DNA from: Verpa conica
Taxonomy: Eukaryota; Ascomycota; Pezizomycetes; Pezizales; Morchellaceae
Direction of reading: 5' to 3'
DNA length: 64,000 bases
Assembly (NCBI GenBank): GCA_033030425.1
Contig: JAUFSD010000009.1
Span: 434,001 to 498,000 of the forward strand
Translations under genes and position numbers: made by a program
Shown here: positions 47,271 to 59,054 of the stretch, in pieces
Layout of the letters: every line of letters starts with the position of its first letter
How positions within the stretch are numbered: position 1 is the first letter of the stretch
Notes under the pieces: model-generated
The model's database searches: none
What the model was told of the DNA's origin: nothing
What the model saw: only the letters and a program-made list of their open reading frames with translations

Positions 47271-50124
47271 TACCTCTTTGAGCTCGATATTCCGATATCT
47301 ATAGTTAACTAGCTCTCGTAGAAAGTTGAGAAATTCCTAAGTGTTTATAATATAGGGGGTGGAACTTGCTATAGAGTAACCTCATTCCAGGTATTATGGT
47401 GTGATATGGGGCATTCTTGTAAATACCTACTAGCTAGATGATCATATATACGGCCACATTTATAAAGGGGGAAAAAATCTCGTCAACTATATTTTTATAC
47501 TACTAGGTTTAAGAACACCCCAGTCATATACTACCAAAGCTACATGTAATTACATTTAATCCTGAACCACGGATATACAAAGGTTGGTTCTTGGAAAGAA
47601 AATGAGCTTGTCTTGGCGGTATACTTGGCGTAGGACATAGCAAGGGACTCTACACTCAGATCTGATTAGTCCACATCTAAGCCCACGTCCTAGCATAACA
47701 ATTCTTACTACAGGCGGCTCTGTTTACAAAAGCATTATCTAAAAGAATATTTTTAGTAGAAAATCTGTGAAGAAGACTCACTAGGTTATATTTTGGGACG
47801 TCCCTAGCCAGGACCATTTAATTGGGTTAGAGTACTCCTATTGTAAGTATATCCTTCATAAATTTTAGCCCCGACCGTCTTCTTATAGATAGAGAGTTAC
47901 CTGTATTAGGACCAGCTTCTCCACAGCTAGTTTATCCCCTCAGATGACCGCCACTACTCTTTTTCCCTCCCCGGCTGCAGGTGTAGTGGCGTAATTTTTT
48001 GCCTAGCAGCGGCCAGTGCACCTATTCTGGCTGAGACATGCGTTATCTGGCGATCAACACACAAAAAAGAGATATAGGAGGGTCCCTGCCAGCCATAATG
48101 TACCTACGGCAGTAAACTCCCGATCATTCCTAGTAGCGAGTTAAGAGTTTCTACGGCTATATCAAGGCCAACTCAAAGGCCGATTTAAATGCTTCCTGTA
48201 GAGTATGTATATATCGGGGACCTCTTCTACTCAGGGCAGGCAAGAGGTACTCGGCATTGCAAGTCTTATTCTAGCCAATAGGTGTACTCATTAGAGCCTT
48301 TCCCCCTGTACGAGACCTGCATTCTCGGGTATTTCTTTCCTGCCCCGGGTATATGTTGCGAAGCGCCGGGGTGGTGCACATTCGTAAAAGCAATATCGGT
48401 TCTTAACAGTAATACAATGATTAATGTAATAAAAAATAGCAAGCTCAATTAAGGTTTGTAGTTTTTTGTTCAAGAAAAAAGAATCAAGTAAGGCTAATCT
48501 TTATTGATGTGCTGGTGCCTTTAATTATGCTGATTTCCACTTGGTATACATATTTCTCATAAATCATATCGCTCTAGGAGATAAAAGTCTACTATTAAAA
48601 TCTAGTTTTCTTATGAAGAGTGTAGGTATTTGGTGTTTGCGCGTTGCCGGGCAAAGCATGCACCACCTTCCAGTACTCGTAGTACAGTCACTCCTGGTCA
48701 GGGTCGTGATGGAATTGGTTACACAACGAACAGATGTCAGGAAAGGTATAGGGTTAGCTAGAAATTTATAATGGTAGAAGTTCCTACTGTGGTAAGCTCC
48801 TTTTTGTCGTCACATCAGGCGACTATATACCTCGGGCCATGCTATCAGTTACCTAATGGTACGGTATAACCTTGGGGGAAAGGGATTGGGCTATGTGGTG
48901 TCTCACGCCTTACTCTTGCACTACACGTGACATTCTTGGACCTAGAATCTAATGGAAATATGATATGAAAAAGAAAAAAAAAGAAATATTGGGCTAAGGC
49001 CTGTTCTTGTTTCAAACATACATATAGCCAGTGTAGGCTACATGTTACCACCCTACATATACTCAGGGCTACGCGTGAAAGTATTCACTCACGACAAGTA
49101 ACAAGTACCCAGGAATGCAATTGAGTATTTTGGCGAATTGACAGGTATCTCCGCATATAAATATCTTCATACTAATTAGTATTCCCTTTCTGAGACTTGT
49201 ATTTCCGGGTACTTCCTGCTGCAAGTATTTGAAGACTTTCGCTAATCGGCAAGTATAACATATCCAATAGGTAGCCCCTAAATGAGACTTCAGCCTTGGC
49301 TACTTATTGTTTGCCACGCGCACCGGCAATTCTGGCCTAGCGCATCTGCAACTTTGTTGGCTAATCTCGGATTTCTACGCTTGTCGCACTCTCTATCAAA
49401 GCAACAGCCATGCTTTAGGTGTTAATACCAATAGCTAGCGGTAGACGACCTCAAGACCTCTACGTAGCAGGGTATATTTGATTGATCTTCCCCGAGCCTT
49501 TTTTGGGGTAGGCGAAAGGAACCTGCGCGTGTTATTGTTAGAGGTGATTATTCGAGGTGATATCTTTAGTGAGTAAAGTATGCCTATCAACTGGCTAGAC
49601 TAAGACACGCATGTTCAGATTCTTGCCTGCCCCGCGTGGGTAGTCGATCGGAATGAGTAGTTTTACTACTCGTAAAATCACAAACTCGAAACGTGTTCCA
49701 ATTAACCTGCCATGCAATTTTCGCTTTTCCTCTTCTGTCTTACATGCATATTAGGGTGTCTTAACTCTTGCTGCGCTGGCTAAGAGGCTTAATTCTTCAA
49801 TAAGAATCTGCCCCTTCGTCCTTAGTATATTTATTGTCCGCTCAACCACGCCCAACAGCAAGTAGTTCCCGCTTCACCTCCGAGATCTCAGCCTCGAACT
49901 TTAGGAGAATACTGTCTAAGCCTTGAAGAGTTTTTGGAGTTTAGTATATTGTTAGAGTAAGCTTCTTGATACTCTGTTTGTTATATATAATCTAGATCGC
50001 ATTGCTAAGTTGTATTAGTTTATACCAGTCTATTATCTCCATCACCGGATTTCTAGGAATCGTGCGGCATTTCCCCTACGGCTAGTTCGAGACTTAAGAG
50101 CGGGCATCTAAGATCGGAAACACC
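47271..50124. other. AT-rich gene-free stretch
   Basis: About 2.85 kb with no supported gene. Two loosely similar segments share GAGAC.TG.ATT..CGGGTA.TTC and CCAATAGGT words (about 48270-48360 and 49187-49290), suggesting diverged copies of one repeat. Ends at the start of the unknown membrane protein. Confidence 0.45.
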
Positions 50125-51846
50125 ATGGATGGGGAAACCCCAGACAGTCATGTTGATGCCACGCCTCCCGCACAGGAAACCTTGCCCCCCGGCCCTAGAC
50201 AATGCGAAAATGCGGTTGTACGAATTATTCTAGGATGGTACGCGCTGGTGTTCCATGCTTGTCTTGCCATCGCTCTTGCCATATCAATGATCTATGTTAT
50301 CGATGGGCTAGTGGTCAACTCGAAAGAGCGGTACACCGATGATAAAACATTCTTGCGTGCAAGTGATATAACGACTATTATCTCGGCTGTGATGGCTCTC
50401 ATAAGTGCGATGTCTGCTAGTTGGTCTGGAGTAACTGCTTGGAGGTGTGCCTTCGTCTTGCTAGAAAACCATGGTCTCAATCTCCAGCAGCTCAACAATA
50501 TGATAACCTACCGGATACCGACATCAGTTAAAGGAAGGAATGGCCGGTTGGTTGCGCTTATACTGTTATTAATGTTACCTGCACTGTTTGTGGGACCCTT
50601 GGGATCTGGGGCAGTTGATTGGCCACGAGCCACTGCTTTCATCTCTAACGGCACTAAGTACGGGTCAAGCTGCGCCGGTGAGGAGGAGTCTTGGGATCAG
50701 TGGCGAAGCGACATAGACACCCGGATCAACTATGTGGGCAAGGCGAGTCAAGAGTTCATTGGTCTGTCACGGTCAGACTCTCATGAATTCAATATGGTCT
50801 GTCGAAGGTATCTCTACACCAACGAGTTTTGGCCAGTTGGGTCAGCCATCGAAAACATCATCCTACCTTGCATTGCAGTTGAGGAGGTTTCCTGGGATAC
50901 TACACCTCCATCTCAAGATATACAAGATCTACTACAAAACTCCAGTACTCTTTCGATGATCAATCAACAAATCTTTACCAAGGAACCACTGGCTAGGACT
51001 ACAGTAATTCTTAATCTCGATAACTGGAGAAATGTTACCGAAGCCCCACCCCCATCGATCCTCCAGGGACAGAAGAAGGTTGCAATGCATCTCGGTTTCA
51101 CTGCCGACTTAGATTCATGTCGTCAGATTGGATCAGACCGGTTTGGGCCCAGCTTTCCAGCAGCTTCCGCTTTTAACATTCCTTGGTCGATGGTCGAACA
51201 TAATGTAACGCTTTACGGATGTTTCTTGATCGGGGACATCAATCTCACAGCAGGGGTTTACAGCCAGAATGAGAGTAACTTGATCACACAGAGAGTGGTC
51301 GAAGGAAGAATCCATTCGGCTAATCAAATTCAGGAAGATCACTCTGTTATCGCAGCAATGTACCTGATGCCTGATATAATGAATTCGATCTCGGACCAGA
51401 ATCTTACAGCTGTCAATGCTTGGAATAATCTCGATGATTATATAAAGGATCTTGTGAGCTATGCATATTTTGCTGGTTGGGATGCTATGGATGGTATCTT
51501 CTGCAATACATCCGAACCTTTCGAGTTCAATGTGAAGATTGCGGTGGAGATGTTGCAGGCTGGTGTCTCGACATGGAGAGTGCTGGTCTGGCTAGGGATA
51601 AACCTACTCTTCACACTTTCGGGCCTCGTGCTACTAGTGCTTGAGCGCGATTCTAAACGGATCGTCATCAACCCTACTGCCGCCACAATTACGATTGATG
51701 CAAGTGAAGTTCTGCGCGATATTCCTAATACTATGGCCAATATTTCGTATATCACGAAAGAGGACAAGGAGCTGGGTAAACTAATACTACAGCCGGGGGG
51801 AAAAGGGCATAGATTGGCTCTAGTCGATAAAAAGAGCCAGCCCTAA
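50125..51846 (+). CDS. Unrecognised multi-pass membrane protein, 573 aa
   Basis: Intron-free frame from ATG at 50125. I do not recognise the family. Hydrophobic segments lie near residues 36-60 (GWYALVFHACLAIALAISMI), 82-100 (ITTIISAVMALISAMSA), 141-160 (LVALILLLMLPALFVGPLG) and about 494-515 (LVWLGINLLFTLSGLVLLVL). The 330 residues between the third and fourth contain several N-x-S/T sites and scattered cysteines, as expected for an exposed, glycosylated domain, followed by a short cytosolic tail. It stands alone in a gene-poor zone between a MITE-bearing stretch and a convergent spacer, so it may be an accessory or lineage-specific gene. The length of the frame and its coherent topology support it being real. 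Confidence 0.75.
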   Translation: MDGETPDSHVDATPPAQETLPPGPRQCENAVVRIILGWYALVFHACLAIALAISMIYVIDGLVVNSKERYTDDKTFLRASDITTIISAVMALISAMSASWSGVTAWRCAFVLLENHGLNLQQLNNMITYRIPTSVKGRNGRLVALILLLMLPALFVGPLGSGAVDWPRATAFISNGTKYGSSCAGEEESWDQWRSDIDTRINYVGKASQEFIGLSRSDSHEFNMVCRRYLYTNEFWPVGSAIENIILPCIAVEEVSWDTTPPSQDIQDLLQNSSTLSMINQQIFTKEPLARTTVILNLDNWRNVTEAPPPSILQGQKKVAMHLGFTADLDSCRQIGSDRFGPSFPAASAFNIPWSMVEHNVTLYGCFLIGDINLTAGVYSQNESNLITQRVVEGRIHSANQIQEDHSVIAAMYLMPDIMNSISDQNLTAVNAWNNLDDYIKDLVSYAYFAGWDAMDGIFCNTSEPFEFNVKIAVEMLQAGVSTWRVLVWLGINLLFTLSGLVLLVLERDSKRIVINPTAATITIDASEVLRDIPNTMANISYITKEDKELGKLILQPGGKGHRLALVDKKSQP

Positions 51847-52764
51847 GACAAAAACCCCTTCTCCCATAGGCTTTATACCAACAAGCCCCTCGGCAAAGCC
51901 GTGGCTCCTCTATAGTTTGGAGTTCCTTGGTCTAATTCTTATGTATTTCCTTATTGTTATTTACTATGTTTTTTTTCCCTCCACTCTTCTCTTTTGTTCA
52001 ATTGATGAAGTGCGTGCAACCTTCCAACTATGATACCATATATGTTAAATACTAAAACTTTAGCAACCTATATAAATTTTGGGCTTTCATGATCGCTCCA
52101 TGGGGGTTTTATCTCTTCACAATAGCCCTTTACTCTTTTCTACCTCTTTTCCTTTCTTGTAAGAGATCAGACTTATAACTTTCTATTAGTCTTAGATATA
52201 ACCCCGTGCTTTAGGCGGATTATTATCGATAGTCTATTACTTGCTTGAATTTTTTAGCCTCTAAATACACATATTCTCACTCGCTCCCGATATCCGTCCG
52301 CCTTACCTGGTGGGATTATTTGTGCCAAGACGCTAGTCAAGTACCTGGTCCTAGAATAAACGTTTCTGCGCATCCACAATCACGCTAAACTACAACTCAT
52401 CGCTGCATCCCGCTGGAGGGACAGAACTGTGGCGAACTTGAGGGCCATAGCAGAGATAGCTACGTCAGTGAAAACAGTGTTGCCCGCAGCTGACCGATGT
52501 AATATCAAAAGTGTGCAGATCAGCCCGAATAAAAAGGAACCGGATATCCCCCCGCTCTATGATTGACGATAATGTAATGATTTTTAATTCACAACACAAG
52601 ACATCACACATTTCTCTTTTTTTTCCCCTTCCTTCTTTCTTTTCTTTCATATAAAAGAAAATTGAACTTGCACTCGACTCAAAAGTGCCGCCCCTCCTCC
52701 CCTCCAACTTTCGTGTATGTATATATCAAACAACTATTTATCCACCAAAAGCAAAAAAAGAAAT
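51847..52764. other. Convergent 3' spacer
   Basis: Between the unknown membrane-protein gene and ATP18. AT- and T-rich, with no coding signal. Confidence 0.5.
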
Positions 52765-53335
52765 CTAGTGAGCTACGGGTTTCGCATTCCTGTTGCGGGG
52801 GTCATTCTTGAAATCATCGGCTAGACAATATGAGTCAGTAAACAAGGAAAATAAATATGGTAGGGCAATCCGTGACTATGCGATAGTAGCCAGAAAGGCA
52901 ATGATAGGCTAGGCCCCGCAAAAGGCAAAAAGGATATAGAAGGGATGGAAGGAAAAAGGCACTGATATTCGAAGTGCGCTTAGGGATTGAGGTATGAGGA
53001 GACATACTGTTAGCAACAAGGTTTGCGAAGCTGTTGATTCCGTAGAAGATGACGCCGCCTATCCGGATTATCCCCCCCCAACGGTCAGCTCCTCAATTCA
53101 ACAGTTTCTCAGTCCCACCATATTGGAAGAATTTCCACTCCCGCATTCGTTCCCCCCTCAGAGATTCAAGGGGGGAAGATAAATAAACATACCAGCAACG
53201 AAGAAGGGCCACATCGGTTGAGCTATAATTTCAAAGACGTGGGGTTAGCAGTGTTTCCCACGCAAATGAAAAAGCCGAGTACTAACCGACAGGAGTGGGC
53301 CATTTCCGGCCGAAGAGCTTGGTCATGACAGACAT
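52765..53335 (-). CDS. ATP18: ATP synthase subunit j (i/j)
   Basis: Small single-span subunit of the mitochondrial F0 sector, involved in dimer organisation. Four exons join in frame: 53287-53335, 53193-53222, 53008-53058, 52765-52820 (61 aa). The product reads KLFGRKWPTPV, AQPMWPFFVAG, GVIFYGINSFANLVAN and TDDFKNDPRN, ending KPVAH. The WPFF..G...YG motif and the final FKNDPRN are the family's signature. Exon 2 is only 30 nt long. No single open frame covers the gene, so it is easily missed by ORF callers. Divergent to SPC19. Confidence 0.93.
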
Positions 53336-53752
53336 AGTTCGTAGGTTCGGTGGATAGAGGTAATTGAGTAGAGGAGGGAGAGGAGGGGAGTTGAGGTTCG
53401 ACGTTTGCGGGTGATGTTGGATGATTTAGATGTGGTGAAGTTGTTCCGGCTTTTGCGAAACGGACGTTGAAACTCGGGTTGGGGTTTCCGGAAAGGAAAG
53501 AAAAAGAAAAAAAGAAAAACATGAAATGAAAGAAAAACCTCATTAATTTAAATTAATAATTAAACCAGGTTATTCTAGAGTAAAAAAGGGTTTCAGGGCA
53601 AACATTTCTTATATTCTATACCACTTTTTACATCTACACCATCTCGCCAAGCAAGCCTTTCGTCGTAGTGGGGTGTGGGGCTCTTGCTCAACCTCAACAC
53701 ATAAACAAACCTAGCAACGCTATTCCAACCCGACCGACCCTGGAGATCACAA
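53336..53752. promoter_or_regulatory. Divergent promoter, ATP18/SPC19
   Basis: 417 bp shared upstream DNA. Purine/pyrimidine-biased near ATP18 (53490-53540) and AT-rich in the middle. No specific site asserted. Confidence 0.45.
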
Positions 53753-54402
53753 ATGTCAACCTCATCAAATAGCACACTTGCCTCCCTCCAAGGCTGCGTA
53801 GCCTCCCTTCAAAACTCGCAACGTCTCCTCGACTCCTCAATCTCCATCCTCGACTCCGGCGTCCGAGACTTCCCACGAATGAAGAAGGTCCTCCAATGCA
53901 CTCGAGTCAGTACCTCCCCCACACACTCTCTCTCCACCGCTCAATAGCTAATAACTACCCAGCACTTTGAACTAATCTCCGAACCCACCCTCTACGCCGC
54001 GCAAACTGCGCTTGCGGACGAAATCGGACCTGAAGTAGAGCACCTTCTGCGCCGTGTTGAGCAGCACCTTTCGAAGATGGAACGTCGCGAGAAGGCCCTG
54101 ATTGCAAAGTCCGAGTTGCAGGAGGGGAGGTTGCAGCAGAAGCCGGGAATGACTAGAGCGCCGGTCGGTAGGCCGGGGAGTAGGGCGGGGAATAATGCGA
54201 ATGCGGAGAGATTGAAGATGTTGAAGAGTAAGAGGGAGAGGTTAGCTCATACGTTGGAGAGGTTGGAGCTGCAGGCTGGACATAAGGTATGTGTCTCGGT
54301 GAAGTGTGTGTGTGTGTGTGTGGGTTAGCGTGGTTTGCTAATTGGTGTGATATGGTGTAGGAGAGGCAGTTGAGGATGACTATGAATTATGGGCGTGGGT
54401 GA
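53753..54402 (+). CDS. SPC19: DASH complex subunit Spc19
   Basis: Subunit of the fungal outer-kinetochore DASH/Dam1 ring that couples chromosomes to microtubules. Three exons join in frame: 53753-53905, 53963-54286, 54361-54402 (172 aa). The N-terminal block is LQGCVASLQNSQRLLDSS, followed by VRDFPRMKKVLQCTR-HFELISEPTL across intron 1. EIGPEVEHLLRRVEQHLSKM then LIAKSELQEGRLQQKP come next, with a helical basic end (MLKSKRERLAHTLERL). These are the Spc19 conserved blocks. The second intron (74 nt) carries a GT dinucleotide repeat at 54304-54323. The last exon adds ERQLRMTMNYGRG. Confidence 0.92.
54304..54323 (+). repeat. GT microsatellite in SPC19 intron 2
   Basis: About ten GT units just downstream of the intron 2 donor. 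Length variation here could affect splicing; no evidence of that is visible. Confidence 0.85.
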
Positions 54403-55678
54403 TGTGCGTGGTTATGAGTAAATAGATGTATGCATAGCGGGTATGGGTTTAACGGCGTCACGGTTAGAATTTTTGCTTCTGAATAAGTACCTACTAGGGG
54501 TTCTGCAAGGGAGGAACCCTAGGTTATAATACATTTAATTCTCAGTCTACTCTGAATAAGCAATTTGATATGAAGTAGCTAAACGGTAGCATAACTAAGG
54601 GATTGAATAAACATGCTACTATAAAATACCCCATTTAGTGCCCTAGAACTGAAAAAACAGTACTAAACAGCTGTATAGAACCAGCCAGTGAGCATGTGCT
54701 ATGTACCAAGGAGTAAACCTTACCCTATATCAAATAATAAACCTAAGCCTATACACGCAGCTTACTACCTACAGTAGGTAGTATAGGAAACAAGACCAGT
54801 AGTTAACCCTACAGCTGGGACCATGTCTACCTACCCAGCTATGATACTCTCCTAATGCGGTCATGCATAATCACTCGAACCCTAGAATCCAATGATAGAC
54901 ATCTCATTACTGTAAAAATCGTAGCACATCCAACAAAAGCACAGTATTATACAATACATACCCTTAATTCCTACCCATACCTACCCCAATAACAGGAAAG
55001 AATAAAACTACAGCAAGAATCACAGCTCCCAGAGCAATAAAGGATAAAGTAATAGAATAAAAGTTTCAGATTCGCCCCCTAAGTATATGAGATAACCCCC
55101 CCCCCCCCCCAAATCCCATACCCATCCTTCCTCCCAATCCTTCCCCGGTCACTTGTATAAAAAGAGAAAAAGGAAAAAAGAAAAAAGAAAAAAGAGGATA
55201 ATAATAACTCCAGCCGACAGGTCGTTTGTGTGCCCAATGAATTAATATTTATAGAGGTTTTGGAAGCCAAACAAAAGAAATGAAGAGACTTAGACAAGGC
55301 AGACAAGACAATCCACGGTTCAATCGCAAACCAATACAACACCTACACAAAAAGAAAAGAAAAGAATACGAATAGAGTAAGGAGAGAGAGAGAGAAAGAG
55401 AGAGAGAGAAAGTACAAAAGAAGAAGAGAGAGAAGAAAGAGGGGTTGATATGAACAGTTATTTATGTAGGGTTAGAATAGAATAGAAGGAAAACGTCGGT
55501 AAAATCAATCCACCTCGTCCAAAGATGCAAATAAAAAATAAAAGTCTATCCATTTTAGAAAAGGACGAGAAAAAAAAGGAACCCCCATCATAAAACCATC
55601 CATCCCGTAAAAAAGAAAAGACATCTTCCCATTTTACTCCATATTTCATGTATAATATGTCAAGACTCAGAACACAAA
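54403..55678. other. Convergent spacer with palindrome and purine tracts
   Basis: Between SPC19 and SEC2 stops. Holds a perfect inverted repeat at 54763-54783, a C14-type run near 55097-55110, and purine-only tracts at 55159-55198 and 55379-55410 (GA repeats) plus about 55414-55444. No gene supported. Confidence 0.55.
54763..54783. repeat. 21-bp perfect hairpin palindrome
   Basis: TACTACCTAC, one A, then GTAGGTAGTA: 10-bp perfect arms with a single-base centre, in AT-rich DNA 360 bp after SPC19. No U-run follows, and fungal Pol II does not use such terminators, so function is unknown. Confidence 0.75.
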
Positions 55679-57777
55679 CTACCAAGCCCCAGGAACTGCG
55701 TGCTGGTCTACTCGTGGCGTTGGCAATGGGGTCTCAAAAATCTCATCATCCGGGGGAAGAGGACTATTAATGGCTGCCGTAATAGTATCTCTCTTCCTGT
55801 CTCGCTTCTCATCCAGATCCTCTGCGGAATCACTGAATTGTGTGGCAGAAGACCTGATACTAACATCATCATCGTCATCGATATCAGAGTTCTCATTGTC
55901 ATCTACTTTTGGCGTAATAATGACAGAGGATGCATCCTCTCGATCGGAATCTGGGCTTGTTCCTTCGGCGCCGAGTGGGAGAGATGGTAGAACCTTATCT
56001 TCTGTCAAACTCGGCATTCTATCGTGCGCCGCAAAGTTTGTAGCATCTCGACTAATTCGTTTCTTGGGGACTTCGAGCTTTATCTGGCTGTCCACTGTAT
56101 TGTTTGACAATGGTGACTCGCCCCTCCGTGACCGTTCTTGCTCTTCTGAGGTTCTAGCCGAGTCTCTATGGTGAATGAATGCTGGAATTACGCCTCCGCC
56201 AATTCGGCTCCAGAACATGCGTTCTCGTAGCTTAACGGATTCCTCCCAGGCGTGTTTCTCATCCCCTGCACTTTCGCATTTCCAGAGTCCCTCCTTGAGT
56301 GTTCTCAAAAAGGCGAGGAAGTCGCATACGGCACGGGTCCGGACAACACAGTATCCGCAGAGCGGGTATCGCTGTGCGTTCGCGTTCTCAGATGTTCGCA
56401 TCCGGTGAGTCCGGGCATGTTCCTCATCTGACCGCGTCTCCCCGCAAAGAGTACAGGAGAACAGATTCAACTGGCTTACAGAGGCAATCGGGTCAATAAC
56501 CAGACTCCCATCTGTAATTGCACTCAGTACGTTCCTCCTCGCAAGCCACGACAGCCCGGGGGCATTGTCGAGTCTAAGAGTCGGTTCGATATCTTCCACA
56601 AGCACTCGTTTATAGAACTTTGTTTCCTTCAAACCAAATCCGGTCTGCTGGTGTCCCTGTGCGCCGTTGGAATTGGCAGAACCATTGCCTGAGGGGCTTG
56701 ACGGACGGCTGTCAACATCCTTGTCTTTGTTCTTTGAACCGAATAAACCGCCTGTTAACCCTGTGGGAGAATTACTTGGAGATGAGCTGTAACCGGATAT
56801 CCCCATGCCCATGACCTGAATGGAGGAGAACGAACCGCTGGAGAGTCGAGGTATTGGTGACGGCTTGGCGACCACTTTAGGAGCATGCATAACTTCACAG
56901 AAGTCCTGGTATGCTGCAATGTCATGTCGCAAGACCGGGTGAACCAGGCCGGAGAGTTCTGTAGGAGGGCAAGGTGTCATCTCTTCTGGTGGAACATTGT
57001 TGGGTGATATGTGGAGGGATTCGAACATGCGGGCGAAGGACTCCTTGCTAGACCTATTGTTCAATGCAGGTGTCGAAGGTGTTCCTGTCGACATGTTCAT
57101 GTCCGATTCTTCCCGGTCCGCAGTCATCTGCTGCATTACCAACTTCAACTCCGCGAGCTGCTCCTGATGAGAGGCCAGTAACATCTCTGTATCGGCCAAT
57201 TGAGCTCGGAGCTGCTCGTTCTTCTTATCCATTGCATCCCGTTCTTTTCGTGCTGCCGAAACCATCTTGTTTCATAATGTTAGTATTTGCAAGGCTTCAA
57301 TTGAAGTCGATTTCAAGGTATATGTACCTTATTGGCCTCGTCAAACAGAGCAGTTGTCAAACTCTCCAATTCCTGTTCAATATTGCGCTTGTCCTTCTCC
57401 GCCTTTCCTCTCTGCGTTCGCTCCTCCTTTAACCGGTTCATCAACTGCGCTGTCTCCGTTTCCACATCCTTCTTGTCTACCAACAATCCCTTGGCCATCA
57501 TATCCGCATGCTCCTTCGCTACCGCCTCCAACTGCTTTATCCTCGCCTTTGACAGCTCCAGCTCATGTTTTGTAGTCGCCAAAGAATCGTCCAACTGCGT
57601 CTGATGATTGATCGCACTAATCAACTTGTTACTCAGCGCCGCAACCTCCCGATTCAAGTTCTGATCTCCGCTCCCATTCTCGGCCGCACCCCCCAAGCTG
57701 TCATCGTCCACATTCGCCGCATTCCTTAACGCGCTTTCGCTGGCCATCTTGAACAAGCCTGGCCGGTCGGCAGTCAT
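55679..57777 (-). CDS. SEC2: Sec2-type Rab guanine-nucleotide exchange factor
   Basis: Activates the secretory Rab (Sec4 in yeast) on post-Golgi vesicles. Two exons, 57328-57777 and 55679-57265, join in frame (678 aa from ATG 57777). The N-terminal half is a long parallel coiled coil (LEAVAKEHADMMAKGLLVDK, RTQRGKAEKDKRNIEQELES, TALFDEANK-MVSAARKERD). The string DEANKMVSAARKE is the Sec2/Rabin8 Rab-binding core. It is reconstituted exactly by the splice at 57266-57327. Downstream lie FARMFESLHISPNN, a region with CTLCGE and YPLCGYCVVRTRAVCDFL seen in fungal Sec2, then an acidic C-terminus. The frame stays open upstream of the chosen ATG to an acceptor near 57920, so an upstream exon is possible. 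Confidence 0.88.
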
Positions 57778-59054
57778 GGTTGAGAATCCGGGTGGTGAAA
57801 GGATACCCGATGGGGAAATTGGGGATTTCTGGACCGTGTTGATTGAGCGCAACTTTGGTTTGGACGGGGACCCAGACGAGAAGGGTCCATGCCCGTTGGC
57901 ATGGACGAGATATAAGTATCTGTAGGTGTGCGAAAAAAATAAAGTTAGTGACTAGCGATATGCAGTGGGAGAGGGAAAAAAAAAGAATCATGCATGCGTT
58001 GCAAAGATGGTGGGATACGTACTCGGCCAGCTTGCTGGTCTCGGAGAAACAGCGGGCGGAGAAAGGTTTGAAGGGAACGGGTTAGCGGAAGGGTTGAGAA
58101 GAGGCGTAGAGAGAGTAGCGATTGGCGAAGGGTGACGACGCAACTAGTGAATGGAAGTTTGGGGGGGGGAAGAATAAGAATAGGAAACAGAAACAGAAAC
58201 AGAAGCGAGGGCGAGAAGGGAAGAGAAGGGAAGGACTAGAGAGTGTAAGGGAGCGAGTGAGAGCGAGTGAGAGAGTGAGGGAGTGAGGGAGTGAGGGAGG
58301 AGGGAGTGAGCGAGTTGCGTGTGTGCGTAATGTGAGAGTAAAGCAGGCAGAGAGAGAGTAGGCAGGGTACAGTACAGTACACTACAGTACACTACAGTAT
58401 TGGTAACCAAGTATCTATACAGCCAGCCAAATCCAGGAACGGCCGAATGGGCGGGAGCGGAGCGGAGCTGACGGACTACCGGCTCGACTAAGTAGCGTAT
58501 CTAGGCACAGTCTACTCAACCAGACCAGCTTGACTTGGCCTGACAGCCAGCGAACAGCAGCAGCTGTCGAAAGTACTCTCAGTGGTGAGGTACCAGATAC
58601 CAGGAGCCAACAGCATGCAATCGCTTGACTCGACAGACTAAATCAGGGAACAGCACAAGACAGAATCGCTGACGACGTCCCGGGAACAGGAACAGGATCT
58701 GGGGAGGGGGGTGCTGCAGCTCGCTCACTCGTCCACTCGCTGATATATGTAAATACTCCCTGGAACAGGGGAACGGAAGTGCCTACCTAGCGCCTGCACT
58801 GAACAGAGCCCCCTCTCGTCCCCGATCATCCGCTGCGCAGTGACGCTTCCGGCTACACTCCTGACTAACCGCCCCCGGCAAACCTGCCCACACGCTTAGC
58901 GCTAGCCTGTTTCTAGCCCCTTGTCACACCCCGCGGGGCAGGAGGGGCACGAGGCGCGAACGCAACCCCACTGGTCACGGCCGCTCTTCCCCTACATGAG
59001 ACTGAGCCGCGAGCATCTAAACACTCTCTATCACATACCTGAGATTTAAGCATT
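57778..59054. promoter_or_regulatory. Divergent region SEC2/PDCD5
   Basis: Left part may be coding or 5' UTR of SEC2. The rest is GC-rich with G-runs (58160-58170), a GAGTGAGG-type tandem array around 58258-58310, and TACAGTACAC-type repeats at 58368-58400. Promoter DNA for both genes; no site asserted. Confidence 0.45.
58258..58310 (+). repeat. GAGTGAGG-type short tandem array
   Basis: Imperfect repeats of GAGTGAGG/GAGCGAGT in a purine-rich stretch upstream of SEC2. Confidence 0.7.
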
